Below are positions 1 to 8,918 of a stretch of 64,000 nt of DNA, piece after piece. The stretch comes from Pseudonocardiaceae bacterium. GTDB lineage: Bacteria; Actinomycetota; Actinomycetes; Mycobacteriales; Pseudonocardiaceae. The stretch lies in assembly GCA_009379845.1 (NCBI GenBank), contig WHSZ01000010.1:47394-111393 (forward strand), in the 5' to 3' direction. The notes below the pieces were generated by a model, which was not told where the DNA came from, searched no databases, and saw only the letters and a list, made by a program, of their open reading frames with translations. The position numbers were made by a program, and so were the translations under genes. Positions within the stretch are counted from its first letter, which is position 1. Each line of letters begins with the position of its first letter.

Positions 1-137
1 ATCAGCAAGCTCACAAGCAGCGGGACCCGCAGCGACACGAGCACCACGGTGATGATCGCGACCAGGCCGACGCGTGCCAGCGTGTACGCCGTGAGATCCC
101 GGCGGAGCTGGTTCGTCGAACGGCCCGTTTCCTGCAC
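1..137 (-). CDS. DUF4229-type small membrane protein, 3' end cut by window edge
   Basis: The minus strand reads from a GTG at 137 for 45 codons without a stop to the window edge. The peptide has a charged start (residues 1-15), then a long hydrophobic stretch (about 22-45, with VGLVAIITVVLVSLRVPLL) that looks like a transmembrane hairpin. This layout fits the short actinobacterial DUF4229 proteins, which have no known function. A G-rich ribosome-binding-like stretch lies just upstream. The C-terminal part is missing, so the family call is tentative. Confidence 0.5.
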   Translation of the reverse strand, partial: MQETGRSTNQLRRDLTAYTLARVGLVAIITVVLVSLRVPLLVSLL

Positions 138-395
138 GGTCCCCCAGGTTACGCGGAGTCTTGGGGCTCGACGGCCGGCAGGGTTGTCCCACCTCGGAAC
201 CTTCCGCCTGGTGCGACACGTTTTACGTTGGTGGACCAGCCCGGCAGCGGCCGATTTGTCCCATTACTACCTCTTTACTATCTGACAACCGTTCGAGTAC
301 CTGCCGGGCGAGATGCAACTATGCGACCTGAAAGCCTGATTCGGTGCCAGAAGATTTCAGGCGCCGTGCCAAATGAGGTACGCAAGGAGACGGTC

Positions 396-620
396 ATGAC
401 GATCACCGCGAACCACCAGGTGGAAGAGCGCCTGCTCACCCCCGGCGAGGTGGCGACCCTGTTCCGGGTCGACCCGAAAACCGTGACGAGGTGGGCGACG
501 GCCGGCCGGATCGGGTCGATTCGCACGCCGGGCGGCCACCGCCGGTTCCGGGAATCGGAGGTCCAGCAGCTGCTTTCCCAGCTGACCACCGAGGCCGGCG
601 CCGCGGGAGGGGTGGAGTGA
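396..620 (+). CDS. bldC: BldC-family MerR-like DNA-binding regulator
   Basis: A 74-residue protein, close to the size of Streptomyces BldC. It is almost entirely one winged-helix MerR-type domain: LLTPGEVATLFRVDPKTVTRWA (split helix-turn-helix, residues about 14-35) and the wing signature RTPGGHRRFRESEV (about 44-57). BldC binds direct repeats cooperatively and controls entry into development in Streptomyces. The ATG at 396 is preceded by AAGGAGA at 384-390; an in-frame start further upstream would add a tail unlike the family. It is divergent from the DUF4229-type gene. The 258-bp gap upstream (138-395) presumably holds its promoter, but no box is clear enough to call. Confidence 0.9.
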   Translation: MTITANHQVEERLLTPGEVATLFRVDPKTVTRWATAGRIGSIRTPGGHRRFRESEVQQLLSQLTTEAGAAGGVE

Positions 621-709
621 CAACTCACCCGCGCCCCGGCTGCGCAAAATACCGGCAAAACGGCTAACCTCGGGGTAGGACTTTACCCGAGCCCAGGGAG
701 GTGGCGGGC

Positions 710-910
710 ATGCTTTACCTGCTCGCGGCAGTCGGAGCTATCACCGTTGCCGTGCTCCTGTGGCGTGCGTTCGGACCGCAGCGCCTCGGCGTGGCATCGC
801 GCGGGCCGGGCGGCTCGATTTCCGCGCCGGACGACGACCCCGATTTCCTGCGCAAGCTGGACGAGCACAACAAGGACCGTCCGGACGAAGACGGCAAGAA
901 CGAGCGATAG
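710..910 (+). CDS. small single-pass membrane protein, unknown
   Basis: A 66-residue protein. Residues 2-21 (YLLAAVGAITVAVLLW) form one transmembrane helix at the extreme N-terminus. The rest is a charged cytoplasmic tail ending in an Asp/Lys/Arg-rich segment (LDEHNKDRPDEDGKNER). The ATG at 710 has GGGAGG eight bases upstream, which makes it a better start than the in-frame GTG at 701. No family is recognised. It follows bldC by 90 bp on the same strand. Confidence 0.65.
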   Translation: MLYLLAAVGAITVAVLLWRAFGPQRLGVASRGPGGSISAPDDDPDFLRKLDEHNKDRPDEDGKNER

Positions 911-1053
911 ACCACGATCACGAACGGCACCCGGCCATACCCGGTGTCACCCGGCAACCTGTGGCAAGAAGTCCCCTCGAACCGGAAGAGCGGCGCGAAA
1001 CCCCGAGCCGGGGCTTGGCGCTGTCCTGACTGGGTCTGGTTCCGAGTCCGGTT

Positions 1054-1809
1054 CTAGTTCTGGTTCTGGTTCGCCTCGACGAACTGGCTGGCCAACCGCT
1101 CGCCGACGGCGTTCGCCTCGGCATTGTCCTCGATCGGATCCACCTTCTCTGCCGGGAAGACGATGTAGGTGACGTCGGATTCGTCGATTCCGCCGCTGGA
1201 CGGGTCCGGATCCGCACCGAGCGCCTCGGCCAGCGCGTACGAGCCCTCCCCGATGATGTTCTCTGGCCCCTTGTCGCCGACCACGCCGTACACCAGCTTG
1301 TTCTGGTAGATCACCGCGACGACATTGCCGACGCCGTCCTCGATACCGGAGTCCTGCGGGTCCCAGACGTCGCTGGGCAGCGGCACGACGGCGAATGGCA
1401 GCTTGGCCGCGTTCAACGGCTGGCCGTCGGACTGCTGCCACGCGGTGCCCGGCTGGAAGTCCGGATCGGTGGACGAGTTGCATTCCTCGGTTTCCTGGCC
1501 GTCGCAGACCACGTCCAGATCGGCCTTCCAGTAAACGGCGCCGGTCTTGCCGCAGACCGGAATGTTGGCGCTCTGCCCGTCGTCGGTGGCGTACTCGCCG
1601 TTCGAGACCTGGTTACCGCAGTCCCGCACCTTGGCCAGCAACTGCTCCGCGGTCGGACCACCGGCCTTCGCCTGCACCCGCTGCGCCCGTTCCGGCGACT
1701 GCGACGACCCTGGCGATTCTGCGGGCGACGTCAACGCGGCCTGTGCCGATGGGCATGCCACGACCCCGAAGATCAGCGCCGACGCCGCGATGACCGAGCG
1801 TTTACGCAT
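1054..1809 (-). CDS. secreted GH75 (fungal-type) chitosanase-like protein
   Basis: A 251-residue protein with a Sec-type signal peptide (MRKRS, then a hydrophobic core, cleaved near AQA at about 25). The mature part matches glycoside hydrolase family 75: WKADLDVVCDG (putative catalytic Asp), TAWQQSDGQPLNAAKLPFAVVP, a GVGNVVAVIYQNKLVYGVVGDKGP block, IIGEGSYALAEALG (putative catalytic Glu) and VTYIVFP. GH75 enzymes cut chitosan; in bacteria many members are of untested activity. The start at 1809 is backed by GAGGAAGG upstream. The end is Gln/Asn-rich (EANQNQN), and the DNA at 1026-1075 is made of imperfect GGTTCT hexamers running through the stop. The gene stands alone between a convergent small gene and a repeat array. 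Confidence 0.75.
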   Translation of the reverse strand: MRKRSVIAASALIFGVVACPSAQAALTSPAESPGSSQSPERAQRVQAKAGGPTAEQLLAKVRDCGNQVSNGEYATDDGQSANIPVCGKTGAVYWKADLDVVCDGQETEECNSSTDPDFQPGTAWQQSDGQPLNAAKLPFAVVPLPSDVWDPQDSGIEDGVGNVVAVIYQNKLVYGVVGDKGPENIIGEGSYALAEALGADPDPSSGGIDESDVTYIVFPAEKVDPIEDNAEANAVGERLASQFVEANQNQN

Positions 1810-1946
1810 ACCTTCCTCACCCACCCGTCTCGCCACGCTCCCGACAAGGCTCCAACAAGTGGTGAGAACTTTTCCTTCATTTCCCCCGATAGGTCAATAG
1901 GGAACGCAACCCGCGACCCCTCGACTCGCGGGGCGACTCCCGATAA

Positions 1947-2012
1947 CCGCGGTTAGCCCGCTAAACGCGGTACTTAGCGTCTGCAACTACCGCGGTTAGC
2001 CCGCTAAACGCG
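1947..2012. repeat. palindromic repeat array, site A (two units, reverse orientation)
   Basis: Two units of a 24-bp imperfect palindrome at 1947-1970 and 1990-2012 (the second loses its last base). The arms read CCGCGGTTAGC and GCTAAACGCGG around a CC centre. The units start 43 bp apart with a 19-bp spacer (1971-1989). The same pitch recurs at four other sites in the window. The EspI-like ATPase gene ends at 2024, inside a degenerate third half-unit. Confidence 0.85.
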
Positions 2013-2023
2013 CATTGGGGCGT

Positions 2024-3424
2024 CTAGCGGACGCCGCGCGTGTCGTTGGGGAAGTCGTCCGCGACGGTCGCCGCCAGCTCGAGCAGCGCAGTCCGGGTGG
2101 CGGGCGCCAGCCGATCCAGCTCGATCTCGGCACCTTCCTCGAGGTGCGGGTCGAACGGAATGCGGCACACCGCCCTGCAGCGGTTGCTGAAATGCTCGAC
2201 CAGCTTGTCCAGATCGACCGAGCCGCCCCTCGAGCGCACCGAGTTGATCACCGTCACGGAACGGGCGACGAGATCACCGTGCCCGTGCGCGTCCAACCAG
2301 TCCAGTGTGGCCAGCGCACTACGCGCACCGTCAACCGAGCAGGACGACACCAGCACCAGCGAATCGGCGAGGCCGAGCACGCCACGCATCGCGGAGTGCA
2401 TCAGGCCGGTCCCGCAATCGGTCAGCACGATGTTGTAGAAGTGCTCGAGCAGGTCGATGGTCCGCCGGTAGTCGGTTTCCGAATACGCCTCGGACACCGC
2501 CGGATCCTGGTCGCTGGCGAGTATCTCCAGCCGGCTCGGTCCCTGCGATGTGTAAGAACGGACATCGCTGTATCGGGTGATCCTGTTCGCGTCGCGCAGC
2601 AGATGCCGCACCGTCGCGGTGGTTTCCAGCGGGATTTTCTGGCTCAGCGTGCCGCGGTCCGGGTTGGCGTCCACCGCGATCACCCGGTCCCCGCGCAGCG
2701 ACGCGAACGTCGAGCCGAGCGTGGTGGTCGCGGTGGTCTTGCCAACGCCTCCCTTCAGGCTGAGCATCGCGATCTTGTAGCAACCGCGCAGCGGCTGGTT
2801 CACTCGCCCGATGAGCTCGCGCCGGTGCTGGTCGGCAGGGCTCTCGCCCAGATTGATCAGGTGGCCGCTCGCGACGTACAGCGCCTTACGCCAGCCGGAC
2901 TGTGGCCGGGGCTTCTGCTGTTTGATCAGCTGCGCCGATGTCAGGTCGTTCGCGCCGAGCGCGGGCTGGCGATATTGGTGGTTCTGTGGCGTGGCGGGCG
3001 CGGGAGGTGCGGGCGGCGGGGCGGGCGGCTGTTGCGCTTGCTGCGGGCTCATCGGCGGCAGCGGGGCCTGCTCAGGGGGCGGCGGCATGGGTGGCGGCTG
3101 CCCGCCGGGCACCGGGGTTCCCGACCCGCCGGGTACGGGTTCACCCGGCCAGGCGTGCCTGCCCCCTTCCGCCGGAGGGGAGATCGTGCCGGACTCGTTG
3201 CCCTCAACGCCCGACGCGGGCGGCGCGGAGGGTTGGGGTGGCGCGGTTGGCGATCCGGGCGTACCGGTGTCCCGCTGGGACTCGCCGTTCTGAGCCGCCT
3301 CCCGCTGGCCGGAGTTCGGATACGGCGTCGAATCCGTCGGCTCCTCGTTCTCCAACGGGTACCGCGGCTCGGGTTCGGGCGCGCCCGCCTGTCGCGAAGC
3401 GGACTCTTCCTGTGGGCCTGTCAC
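2024..3424 (-). CDS. EspI-like MinD/ParA-family ATPase with proline-rich N-terminus
   Basis: A 466-residue protein. Residues 1-200 are Pro/Gln/Gly-rich and look disordered (QQAQQPPAPPPAPPAP). Residues 215-466 are a SIMIBI ATPase: deviant Walker A KGGVGKTT (about 224-231), AVDANPD (about 250), a Walker B-like IVLTDCGTG (about 333) and the late strand TVINSVRS. This disordered-plus-ATPase layout is that of ESX-associated EspI (Rv3876-like) proteins, usually coded beside T7SS genes. The GTG at 3424 has GGGAGG upstream. It lies immediately 3' of ccsA on the same strand and about 3.7 kb from the T7SS-type cassette at 7172. No secretion ATPase or pore gene is in the window, so it could serve a remote ESX system. 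Confidence 0.75.
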   Translation of the reverse strand: MTGPQEESASRQAGAPEPEPRYPLENEEPTDSTPYPNSGQREAAQNGESQRDTGTPGSPTAPPQPSAPPASGVEGNESGTISPPAEGGRHAWPGEPVPGGSGTPVPGGQPPPMPPPPEQAPLPPMSPQQAQQPPAPPPAPPAPATPQNHQYRQPALGANDLTSAQLIKQQKPRPQSGWRKALYVASGHLINLGESPADQHRRELIGRVNQPLRGCYKIAMLSLKGGVGKTTATTTLGSTFASLRGDRVIAVDANPDRGTLSQKIPLETTATVRHLLRDANRITRYSDVRSYTSQGPSRLEILASDQDPAVSEAYSETDYRRTIDLLEHFYNIVLTDCGTGLMHSAMRGVLGLADSLVLVSSCSVDGARSALATLDWLDAHGHGDLVARSVTVINSVRSRGGSVDLDKLVEHFSNRCRAVCRIPFDPHLEEGAEIELDRLAPATRTALLELAATVADDFPNDTRGVR

Positions 3425-3532
3425 CGCTGCCGTCCTCCCTGCGCACTCGGGTGGCGATCTCCCACCGCGACGGTAGTCGCTTCGACACGCACCGGTCGAG
3501 GAATGCGCCCGTGTCACACCAGCGGGGACATA

Positions 3533-4519
3533 TCAACCGACACCGGCGTAGGAATGCAGCCCGGTGGTCACCAGGTTGACGAAGAACAGGTTGAACACCG
3601 TCACCGCGAAACCGACCGAGTTGATCGCCGCCGCGCGGGTGCCGCGCCAACCGGCGGTGGCCCGCGAATGCAGGTACGCGGCGTAGACGACCCAGGCGAT
3701 GAACGCGACCGTCTCCTTGGGATCCCAGCCCCAGAACCGGCCCCACGCCGCCTCCGCCCAGATCGCACCGCAGATGATCGCGAAGGTGTACACCGGGAAC
3801 GCGAAAATCGTGGTGCGATAGGCGATCCGGTCGAGCATGTCCTCGCCGGGAAGCTTGCCGGACAGCTTCGCGAACCGCTGCGGGTTGGCCACATTCGCAC
3901 GCCGGATCAGGTACAGCACGCTTGCGACGCCCGGCACCAGCAGCATCCCGCTGGATGCCGCGACGGTGGAGACGTGAATGACCAACCAGTAGGACTGCAG
4001 CGCCGGCTGCACCGGGGCGGCGGTGGTGTACAACGCCGTGCCGCCGATGAACATCAGGATCACGATCGGCAGCAGCAGGAAGGTGGTCGCGTGCCGCGCG
4101 GAGAACCGGCGCAGCAGCACCAGCCAGGCGATCACCGCGGTCACACAGGCCACCGAGACGTACTCGTACATGTTGCCCCACGGTACCCGGCCGGCCGCGA
4201 GCCCGCGGAGCACCAGCGAGGTGAGGTGCGTGCCGACGCCGAGCACGGTCAGCGCGATACCCATCCGGCCCAGCCGCTCCGGCACCGGGCGCGGGCCGGC
4301 GGGTGCCGGCTGTCCGGTCGAGATCCCCGGGGTGTCCACCGATTCTGGGGGCGGTCCTGCGGCGCCGACCAGCTCGCGGCTGCGTCGCCGTCCGGCGTTG
4401 CGGCGCTCGCGCCCGAACGCCTGCTCCGCCGTGCAGAACACCATCGCGAGCACGTAGATCACGACGGCGGTGTAGTACGCGTAATCGCTGAACGTCGACC
4501 AGGTCTGGTTGACCGGCAT
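3533..4519 (-). CDS. ccsA: cytochrome c biogenesis protein CcsA/ResC
   Basis: A 328-residue polytopic membrane protein of the CcsA/CcmC haem-handling family. It carries the tryptophan-rich WGRFWGWDPKE signature followed by conserved FIAWVVYAAYLHSR near the C-terminus, and several hydrophobic helices. With ResB it forms the System II haem exporter and lyase that attaches haem to CXXCH apocytochromes outside the membrane. The ATG at 4519 overlaps the resB stop (TGATG), so the two are translationally coupled. The same order is found in Rv0528-Rv0529. Confidence 0.92.
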   Translation of the reverse strand: MPVNQTWSTFSDYAYYTAVVIYVLAMVFCTAEQAFGRERRNAGRRRSRELVGAAGPPPESVDTPGISTGQPAPAGPRPVPERLGRMGIALTVLGVGTHLTSLVLRGLAAGRVPWGNMYEYVSVACVTAVIAWLVLLRRFSARHATTFLLLPIVILMFIGGTALYTTAAPVQPALQSYWLVIHVSTVAASSGMLLVPGVASVLYLIRRANVANPQRFAKLSGKLPGEDMLDRIAYRTTIFAFPVYTFAIICGAIWAEAAWGRFWGWDPKETVAFIAWVVYAAYLHSRATAGWRGTRAAAINSVGFAVTVFNLFFVNLVTTGLHSYAGVG

Positions 4520-6147
4520 CAGTTCTCCTCCCGATGCGAGGCGGCAGTCTGCTCGAGGAGTTCGCCGGAAAGCCTGGTGAACTCCTCTCCGTATCCCGCC
4601 TGATCGGTGCGCGCGAGCCCACCGATCTCCACTACCGTACGGCCGGGCTCGTCGCCGGAGCCGCTCGGGGTTGCGCGCACCCACAGCCGTCGCCGCTTCA
4701 CCACCAGCGACGTTCCGAGGCCGGCGAGCAACGCCACCGCGAAACCAAGCACCCACACCTGCGACGGATCGTGCGACACCTGCAGCGCCACCCACCGCCG
4801 CACGCCATCCAGCCGGATCTTGGTGCCGTCGTCGATGGTGATCTCCTGGCCTGGGCGGATGTTCTCCCGTGCGACCCGCTTCAGCGCGCCCTTTCTCACT
4901 TGGGACTGATCGATCTCGAAGATGCTCTGGCCGCGCCCCGAGTCGACACCAAGGTCGCCGCGCATGATGTCCACCGCGGCGGCGGGGTCGCGCAGGTCCG
5001 GAAAGCTGGAGCTGAGTACCGGACCCTGGAACGCCGCGGTCGGCGCGAACAGCCCGGTCACCCCCAGCTGCGTCTTGCGCCGCTGCTCCGGATCGGTCAC
5101 GCCGGGCCGGTCGAACTTGGTGGCACCCTGGGAAAGCATCGTGGTCTGATCAGCCGGCTTCCACTGCGTCGATTTGGTGCGCTTGGTGCCGTCCGGGAAC
5201 GTCACGGTGAACGTCGGCGCGTAGCCGTGATCGAGCAGGTAGAGCCGGTCGCCCTCGGTGCGCAGCGGTTCGTTCACCTGCAGCTGGTACGGCCGCCACT
5301 GGCCGGTCCGCAGATCGGCACCGGACTGGTACTCGATCGCCGCGCGGTACTGCTCGGGTTGCCCGCTCGGCAGGAACGTCGGGGTGAAGCTGTTCACCTT
5401 GACGCAGAACGGGGTCAGCTGGGTGCCGTCCACCCGGAGCCCTGGCGTGAAGGAATCGTAGGCGTACACGCCGGAATTGCAGAACTGCGAACCGTTCGCC
5501 TGCACGATCACTTGGCCTTCGTAGCTGAACATCTTGCCGATCGCGAAGGCCACGATCAGCCCGAGCAGTGCGAAGTGGAACACCAGGTTGCCGGTCTCGC
5601 GGAGAAACCCGCGCTCCGCGCTGATCGAGCGGGCGCCGGATTCCTCGGTCCGCTCGGTCAGCCGCCAGCCGCGCAGCCGCGATTTCGCCGTGGCCACCAC
5701 GTCCTCCGGACTCATGTCCGTTGTGGACGATGCATGATGCGGCATCCGGTTCAGATTCCGCGGCGTGCGAACGGGCTTCGCGCGTAGCTGCTGGGCGTAC
5801 TCGAACGTGCGCGGCACCAGGCAGCCGACCAGCGATACGAACAGCAGCACGTACACCGCGGAGAACCAGACGCTGGCGTACACGTCAAAGAACTGCAGCT
5901 GGTCGAGCAGCCGACCCCACCAACCGTGCTGCGCGATGTACTGGTCGACCTTACCGGTGTTGAGACTGCGCTGCGGTAGTAGCGCGCCGGGCATCGCGCC
6001 GAGGGCAAGCAGGAACAGCAGGATCAGCGCGGTGCGCATGGACGTCAGCCCGCGCCAGGTGTTCCGGATGAAGGCGAGCAACCTGCGCGGCCACGAGTTG
6101 TTGTTCGGAGGTCGCTGCGTCGGCGGGCTGTCCGTGGCGGTGGTCAT
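4519..6147 (-). CDS. resB: cytochrome c biogenesis protein ResB (Ccs1)
   Basis: A 542-residue ResB-family protein: transmembrane helices near residues 38-58 (ALILLFLLALGAMPGALLP), 95-112 and 190-210, a large extracytoplasmic domain (about 215-455), and a last helix near 465-485 (VWVLGFAVALLAGLGTSLVV). It partners CcsA in moving and attaching haem. The start ATG overlaps the ccdA stop (TAATG), so ccdA-resB-ccsA is one coupled operon read leftwards. A haem-ligand His cannot be picked out by eye with certainty. Confidence 0.92.
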   Translation of the reverse strand: MTTATDSPPTQRPPNNNSWPRRLLAFIRNTWRGLTSMRTALILLFLLALGAMPGALLPQRSLNTGKVDQYIAQHGWWGRLLDQLQFFDVYASVWFSAVYVLLFVSLVGCLVPRTFEYAQQLRAKPVRTPRNLNRMPHHASSTTDMSPEDVVATAKSRLRGWRLTERTEESGARSISAERGFLRETGNLVFHFALLGLIVAFAIGKMFSYEGQVIVQANGSQFCNSGVYAYDSFTPGLRVDGTQLTPFCVKVNSFTPTFLPSGQPEQYRAAIEYQSGADLRTGQWRPYQLQVNEPLRTEGDRLYLLDHGYAPTFTVTFPDGTKRTKSTQWKPADQTTMLSQGATKFDRPGVTDPEQRRKTQLGVTGLFAPTAAFQGPVLSSSFPDLRDPAAAVDIMRGDLGVDSGRGQSIFEIDQSQVRKGALKRVARENIRPGQEITIDDGTKIRLDGVRRWVALQVSHDPSQVWVLGFAVALLAGLGTSLVVKRRRLWVRATPSGSGDEPGRTVVEIGGLARTDQAGYGEEFTRLSGELLEQTAASHREEN

Positions 6148-6920
6148 TACAGCGGCAGCCTGACGTCGCTCACCACGGTGTTGCGCAACCAGATGACCAG
6201 CTCACCCCAGAGCCCGCTGACCAGTAGCAGGCCGACGATCAGCAGCAGCACACCACCGAACAACTGCACCTTGCGGCCGTTGCGGCGCAACCAGTCGGTC
6301 GCGCGGACCGCCCAGCCCGCACCGAACGCGATCAGCAGGAACGGCAGGCCGAGTCCGAGGCAGTACACCAGGACGAGCAGGAATCCGCGTGCGGCGCTGC
6401 CGCCCGTTCCGCTGGCGATGGCCAGCACTCCGGACAGCGTCGGCCCGATGCACGGCGTCCAGCCGAGTCCGAAGACCGCGCCGAGTACCGGTGCGCCGAG
6501 CAGCCCGCCGCGCGGCGTGCCGTGCATCCGGACGTTCTTCTGCAGTGCCGGTATCAGGCCGAGGAAGACCAGCGCCATCGCGATGGTCAGCACGCCACCG
6601 ATGCGTTGCAGCAGGTCCTCGTTGACCAGCAACGCGTCGGCCAGCCAGACGATGCTGCCAACCCCGGCGGCGAACACCACGGTGAAACCGGCGATGAACA
6701 GCGCGGTCGCGCCGAGCACCTTGCCCTTGCCGCGTTTCGGCCGCTCGTCGTCGGAGACGGCCGGAGCGTCCGCCCCGACCAGTGCCGCGAGGTAGGCGAG
6801 GTAGCCGGGGACGAGCGGCACCACGCACGGCGAGGCGAACGAGATCGTGCCGGCGAGTAGCGCGACCCCGGCCGCGAGTAGCAGCGGCCCCGAGGTGGCG
6901 ATCTCGGTGGCGGCATTCAC
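6147..6920 (-). CDS. ccdA: cytochrome c biogenesis protein CcdA
   Basis: A 257-residue thiol-redox membrane protein of the CcdA/DsbD family with about six helices. The paired redox cysteines sit in FASPCVVPLVPGYLAYL (about residue 32) and LGWTPCIGPTLSG (about 155). CcdA carries reducing equivalents across the membrane to ResA-type thioredoxins, which keep apocytochrome cysteines reduced. It starts at a GTG at 6920. Its expected partner resA lies 5.4 kb away, beyond the T7SS-type cassette, whereas in mycobacteria the two are adjacent. Confidence 0.93.
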   Translation of the reverse strand: MNAATEIATSGPLLLAAGVALLAGTISFASPCVVPLVPGYLAYLAALVGADAPAVSDDERPKRGKGKVLGATALFIAGFTVVFAAGVGSIVWLADALLVNEDLLQRIGGVLTIAMALVFLGLIPALQKNVRMHGTPRGGLLGAPVLGAVFGLGWTPCIGPTLSGVLAIASGTGGSAARGFLLVLVYCLGLGLPFLLIAFGAGWAVRATDWLRRNGRKVQLFGGVLLLIVGLLLVSGLWGELVIWLRNTVVSDVRLPL

Positions 6921-7004
6921 GAAGACCAGGGTAGGGATCGGTCGTGGGCCCCTGTTCGGCCGGGCCGACCGCTGTGACCCGCAGCGCCTCCCCGCGCCCG
7001 AATC

Positions 7005-7071
7005 CCGCGTTTAGCGGGCTAACCGCGGTACTTAGGGATGCTCATTACCGCGTTTAGCGGGCTAACCGCGG
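7005..7071. repeat. palindromic repeat array, site B (two units, forward orientation)
   Basis: Two 24-bp units at 7005-7028 and 7048-7071, starting 43 bp apart, with arms CCGCGTTTAGC and GCTAACCGCGG. In the second unit the palindrome extends outward to 7041-7078 (CTCATTACCGCG and its exact complement), giving 12-bp perfect outer arms. It lies in the divergent gap between ccdA and the T7SS-type cassette, in the opposite orientation to site C at the cassette's other end. Confidence 0.88.
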
Positions 7072-7171
7072 TAATGAGAGGGGTGCTCGGACCAATGCGA
7101 CGAATCGAGCACGTTCGGTTACGTCCCGTTCGCGTATGTGCTAAATATGTGCTCGCTGGAAGGGGGTCTGG

Positions 7172-7666
7172 GTGGCCGGGTACGAGGTCAACATCGCCGC
7201 GCTCGGCAAGTTGATCAGCAACTTGGAGAGCGCGACCGAGCAGATCACGAACGCGAACAAGACGCTGGCCGCGCAGTCGACACTGGGGATGCTCGGCAAC
7301 CCGACGCTCAGTAAGTCCGGCCAGGACTTCGAGGACACCTGGGAATACGGCATCGAAAAGCTCGGGGACGCCGCGGAAGGCGTGACCGAGCGCCTTGCCG
7401 AGGCCAAGAAGAACTACCAGGAGCTCGAGGAAGCCAACGCGGAGATCTTCAGCGGGCCCGGCAACGGATCGGGCGGATCGCCCCCGCGGAACTGGCCACC
7501 ATCCCAGGGTTCGGGGCACGGCGGAAGCGAGTTCCCTCCGCTGATCACCGACGAGAACCGGCCACCGTCCATGGACATGCCGGCGAGCCAGCAAAACCCG
7601 GCTGGCGGCGGCTGGACCGGCGGCATTTCCCGGAGCATCTCCGACGCATTGGGCGGTGACCAATGA
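7172..7666 (+). CDS. T7SS (ESX) substrate-like protein with YxxxE signal
   Basis: A 164-residue protein. Residues 1-92 read as two long helices with a lone Trp near the turn (FEDTWEYGIEKLG, about 57), as in EspC/WXG-like secretion partners. They end in NYQELEE, which fits the YxxxD/E export signal of mycobacterial ESX substrates. Residues 93-164 are a Gly/Pro/Ser-rich tail. It starts at GTG 7172 behind a G-rich Shine-Dalgarno (AAGGGGG). Its stop overlaps the next start (ATGA), as expected for a co-secreted pair. It lacks a strict WXG tripeptide, so its exact subfamily is open. Confidence 0.65.
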   Translation: MAGYEVNIAALGKLISNLESATEQITNANKTLAAQSTLGMLGNPTLSKSGQDFEDTWEYGIEKLGDAAEGVTERLAEAKKNYQELEEANAEIFSGPGNGSGGSPPRNWPPSQGSGHGGSEFPPLITDENRPPSMDMPASQQNPAGGGWTGGISRSISDALGGDQ

Positions 7667-8915
7667 CCGTGCGTCAGCCGCAGGGCGATTTCCAGGCGCT
7701 CGGCTTCGATCCCGCGCCCGGTGAGTTGCCCAGGGCCACCGATATCGCGAACAAGTACAAGAAGGTCGGCAAGGATCTCACCGCCTCGTACGAATCGCTG
7801 AACAGCATCATCAACCGGCGCGGTATCTGGGGGGAGAGGCGAGCGGCGCGTTCGGCAGAAGGGTCGGTGAGCTGCCCGAATACCTCGAGAAGGCCACCCG
7901 CTCGATGTCCAGGGCGGCCAGCGCGCTCGACCAGTGGCAGTCCGACCTCGGCGAGATGCAGCGCCGCGCTCGCGAACTCGAAGCGCAGGCCCGCAAGGCG
8001 AACGAAGCGGCCAACCAGGCCCAGAACAACCCGGACCTGCAGCTGGCCAACCGGACCTTTCCGGACCAGCAGTCCCTGCGGATCGCTCAGAACCTGCTGG
8101 AAAACGCCGAGCGGCAGCTGAAGGACGCGGCAAACAGCTGCGCGGAGATCCAGCAGCAGGCCGAGAAGCTTCTCGCCCAGCACACCGAGACCGCCGAGCG
8201 CATCGCCGGGTTACTGCGGAAGGCACTCGAGCTCGCTCCGGAAGAACCGGGGATGATCGGCAAGGCGCTCGAGGACATCGGCGACGCGATCACCGATGCG
8301 GTCAACGACGCCGTCGATCTCGGCAAGGAGGCGCTGCAACAGATCACGGACTTCATGGAGGACAACGCGAACCTGATCGCGAAACTGTCCGATGTGGTCG
8401 GCGATGTCGGCGATGTTGTCGGCGCGGTGTCCGACTTCCTGCCGCCACCCGTGGGGCCGGTCGTCGGCGCGGTCTCCACCGGGCTCGACGCGGTGGCGCT
8501 CGGCGGCCATCTGACCGCGAGTCACTTCGGTGCGGACGTCCCTTCCGAGTCGCTCTCCATCGATATCGTCGGCGTGGGCGCCGATGTGATCCCCGGCCTG
8601 CCCGACGCGGCGACTCGGGGATTCGCCACCGGTTTGCTCGTCGGGCAGGGCACCGTCGATCTCATTGACGACAACGCGGGCGCGACCTTCTTCGACAACA
8701 TGGACACGTACTGGCAGCCGCGCAACGCCGAGCAGCGCGAAATGCTCGCGTGGTGGTCCGACGCCGGCGCGAGGGCCGGTGTCGGTGCCGCTGGTGCGGG
8801 CGCGGCAAGCATAGGAATCGCGTTTCAAAATGCCGCTGCCGACGGGATCGCCGCGGACAACGCTGGACAGGCCGAGCGGGACCAGCAACGAACCGAAGAC
8901 CGGGTGTGGCAGTAA
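7663..8915 (+). pseudogene. WXG-type T7SS protein, frameshifted at a G-run
   Basis: Two frames make one protein. The first (7663 to about 7830) gives MTVRQPQGDF...SLNSIINRRGIW. The second continues ASGAFGRRVGELPEYLEKATRSM and runs to 8915 (about 418 residues in all). The break is a run of six G at 7829-7834. A seventh G would restore WGGEASGAF, which is the WXG motif itself. The N-terminal region up to about residue 185 is a coiled-coil-rich substrate domain. The C-terminal half has repeated VGDVGDVVGAVSDFLPPP and Gly/Ala-rich hydrophobic stretches like polymorphic T7SS proteins, with no recognisable toxin motif. It may be true decay, slippage control or a base-call error. Confidence 0.7.
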
Positions 8916-8918
8916 CCG

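Noticed and set aside
2015..4603. 862-codon open frame on the plus strand
   Set aside because: It lies opposite the EspI-like ATPase and ccsA. Its product is Arg/His/Gly-rich with no motif, typical of the antisense of high-GC genes.
7019..7663. Minus-strand frame of 214 codons opposite the first T7SS gene
   Set aside because: It is antisense to the YxxxE protein, starts in the repeat array and shows no domain.
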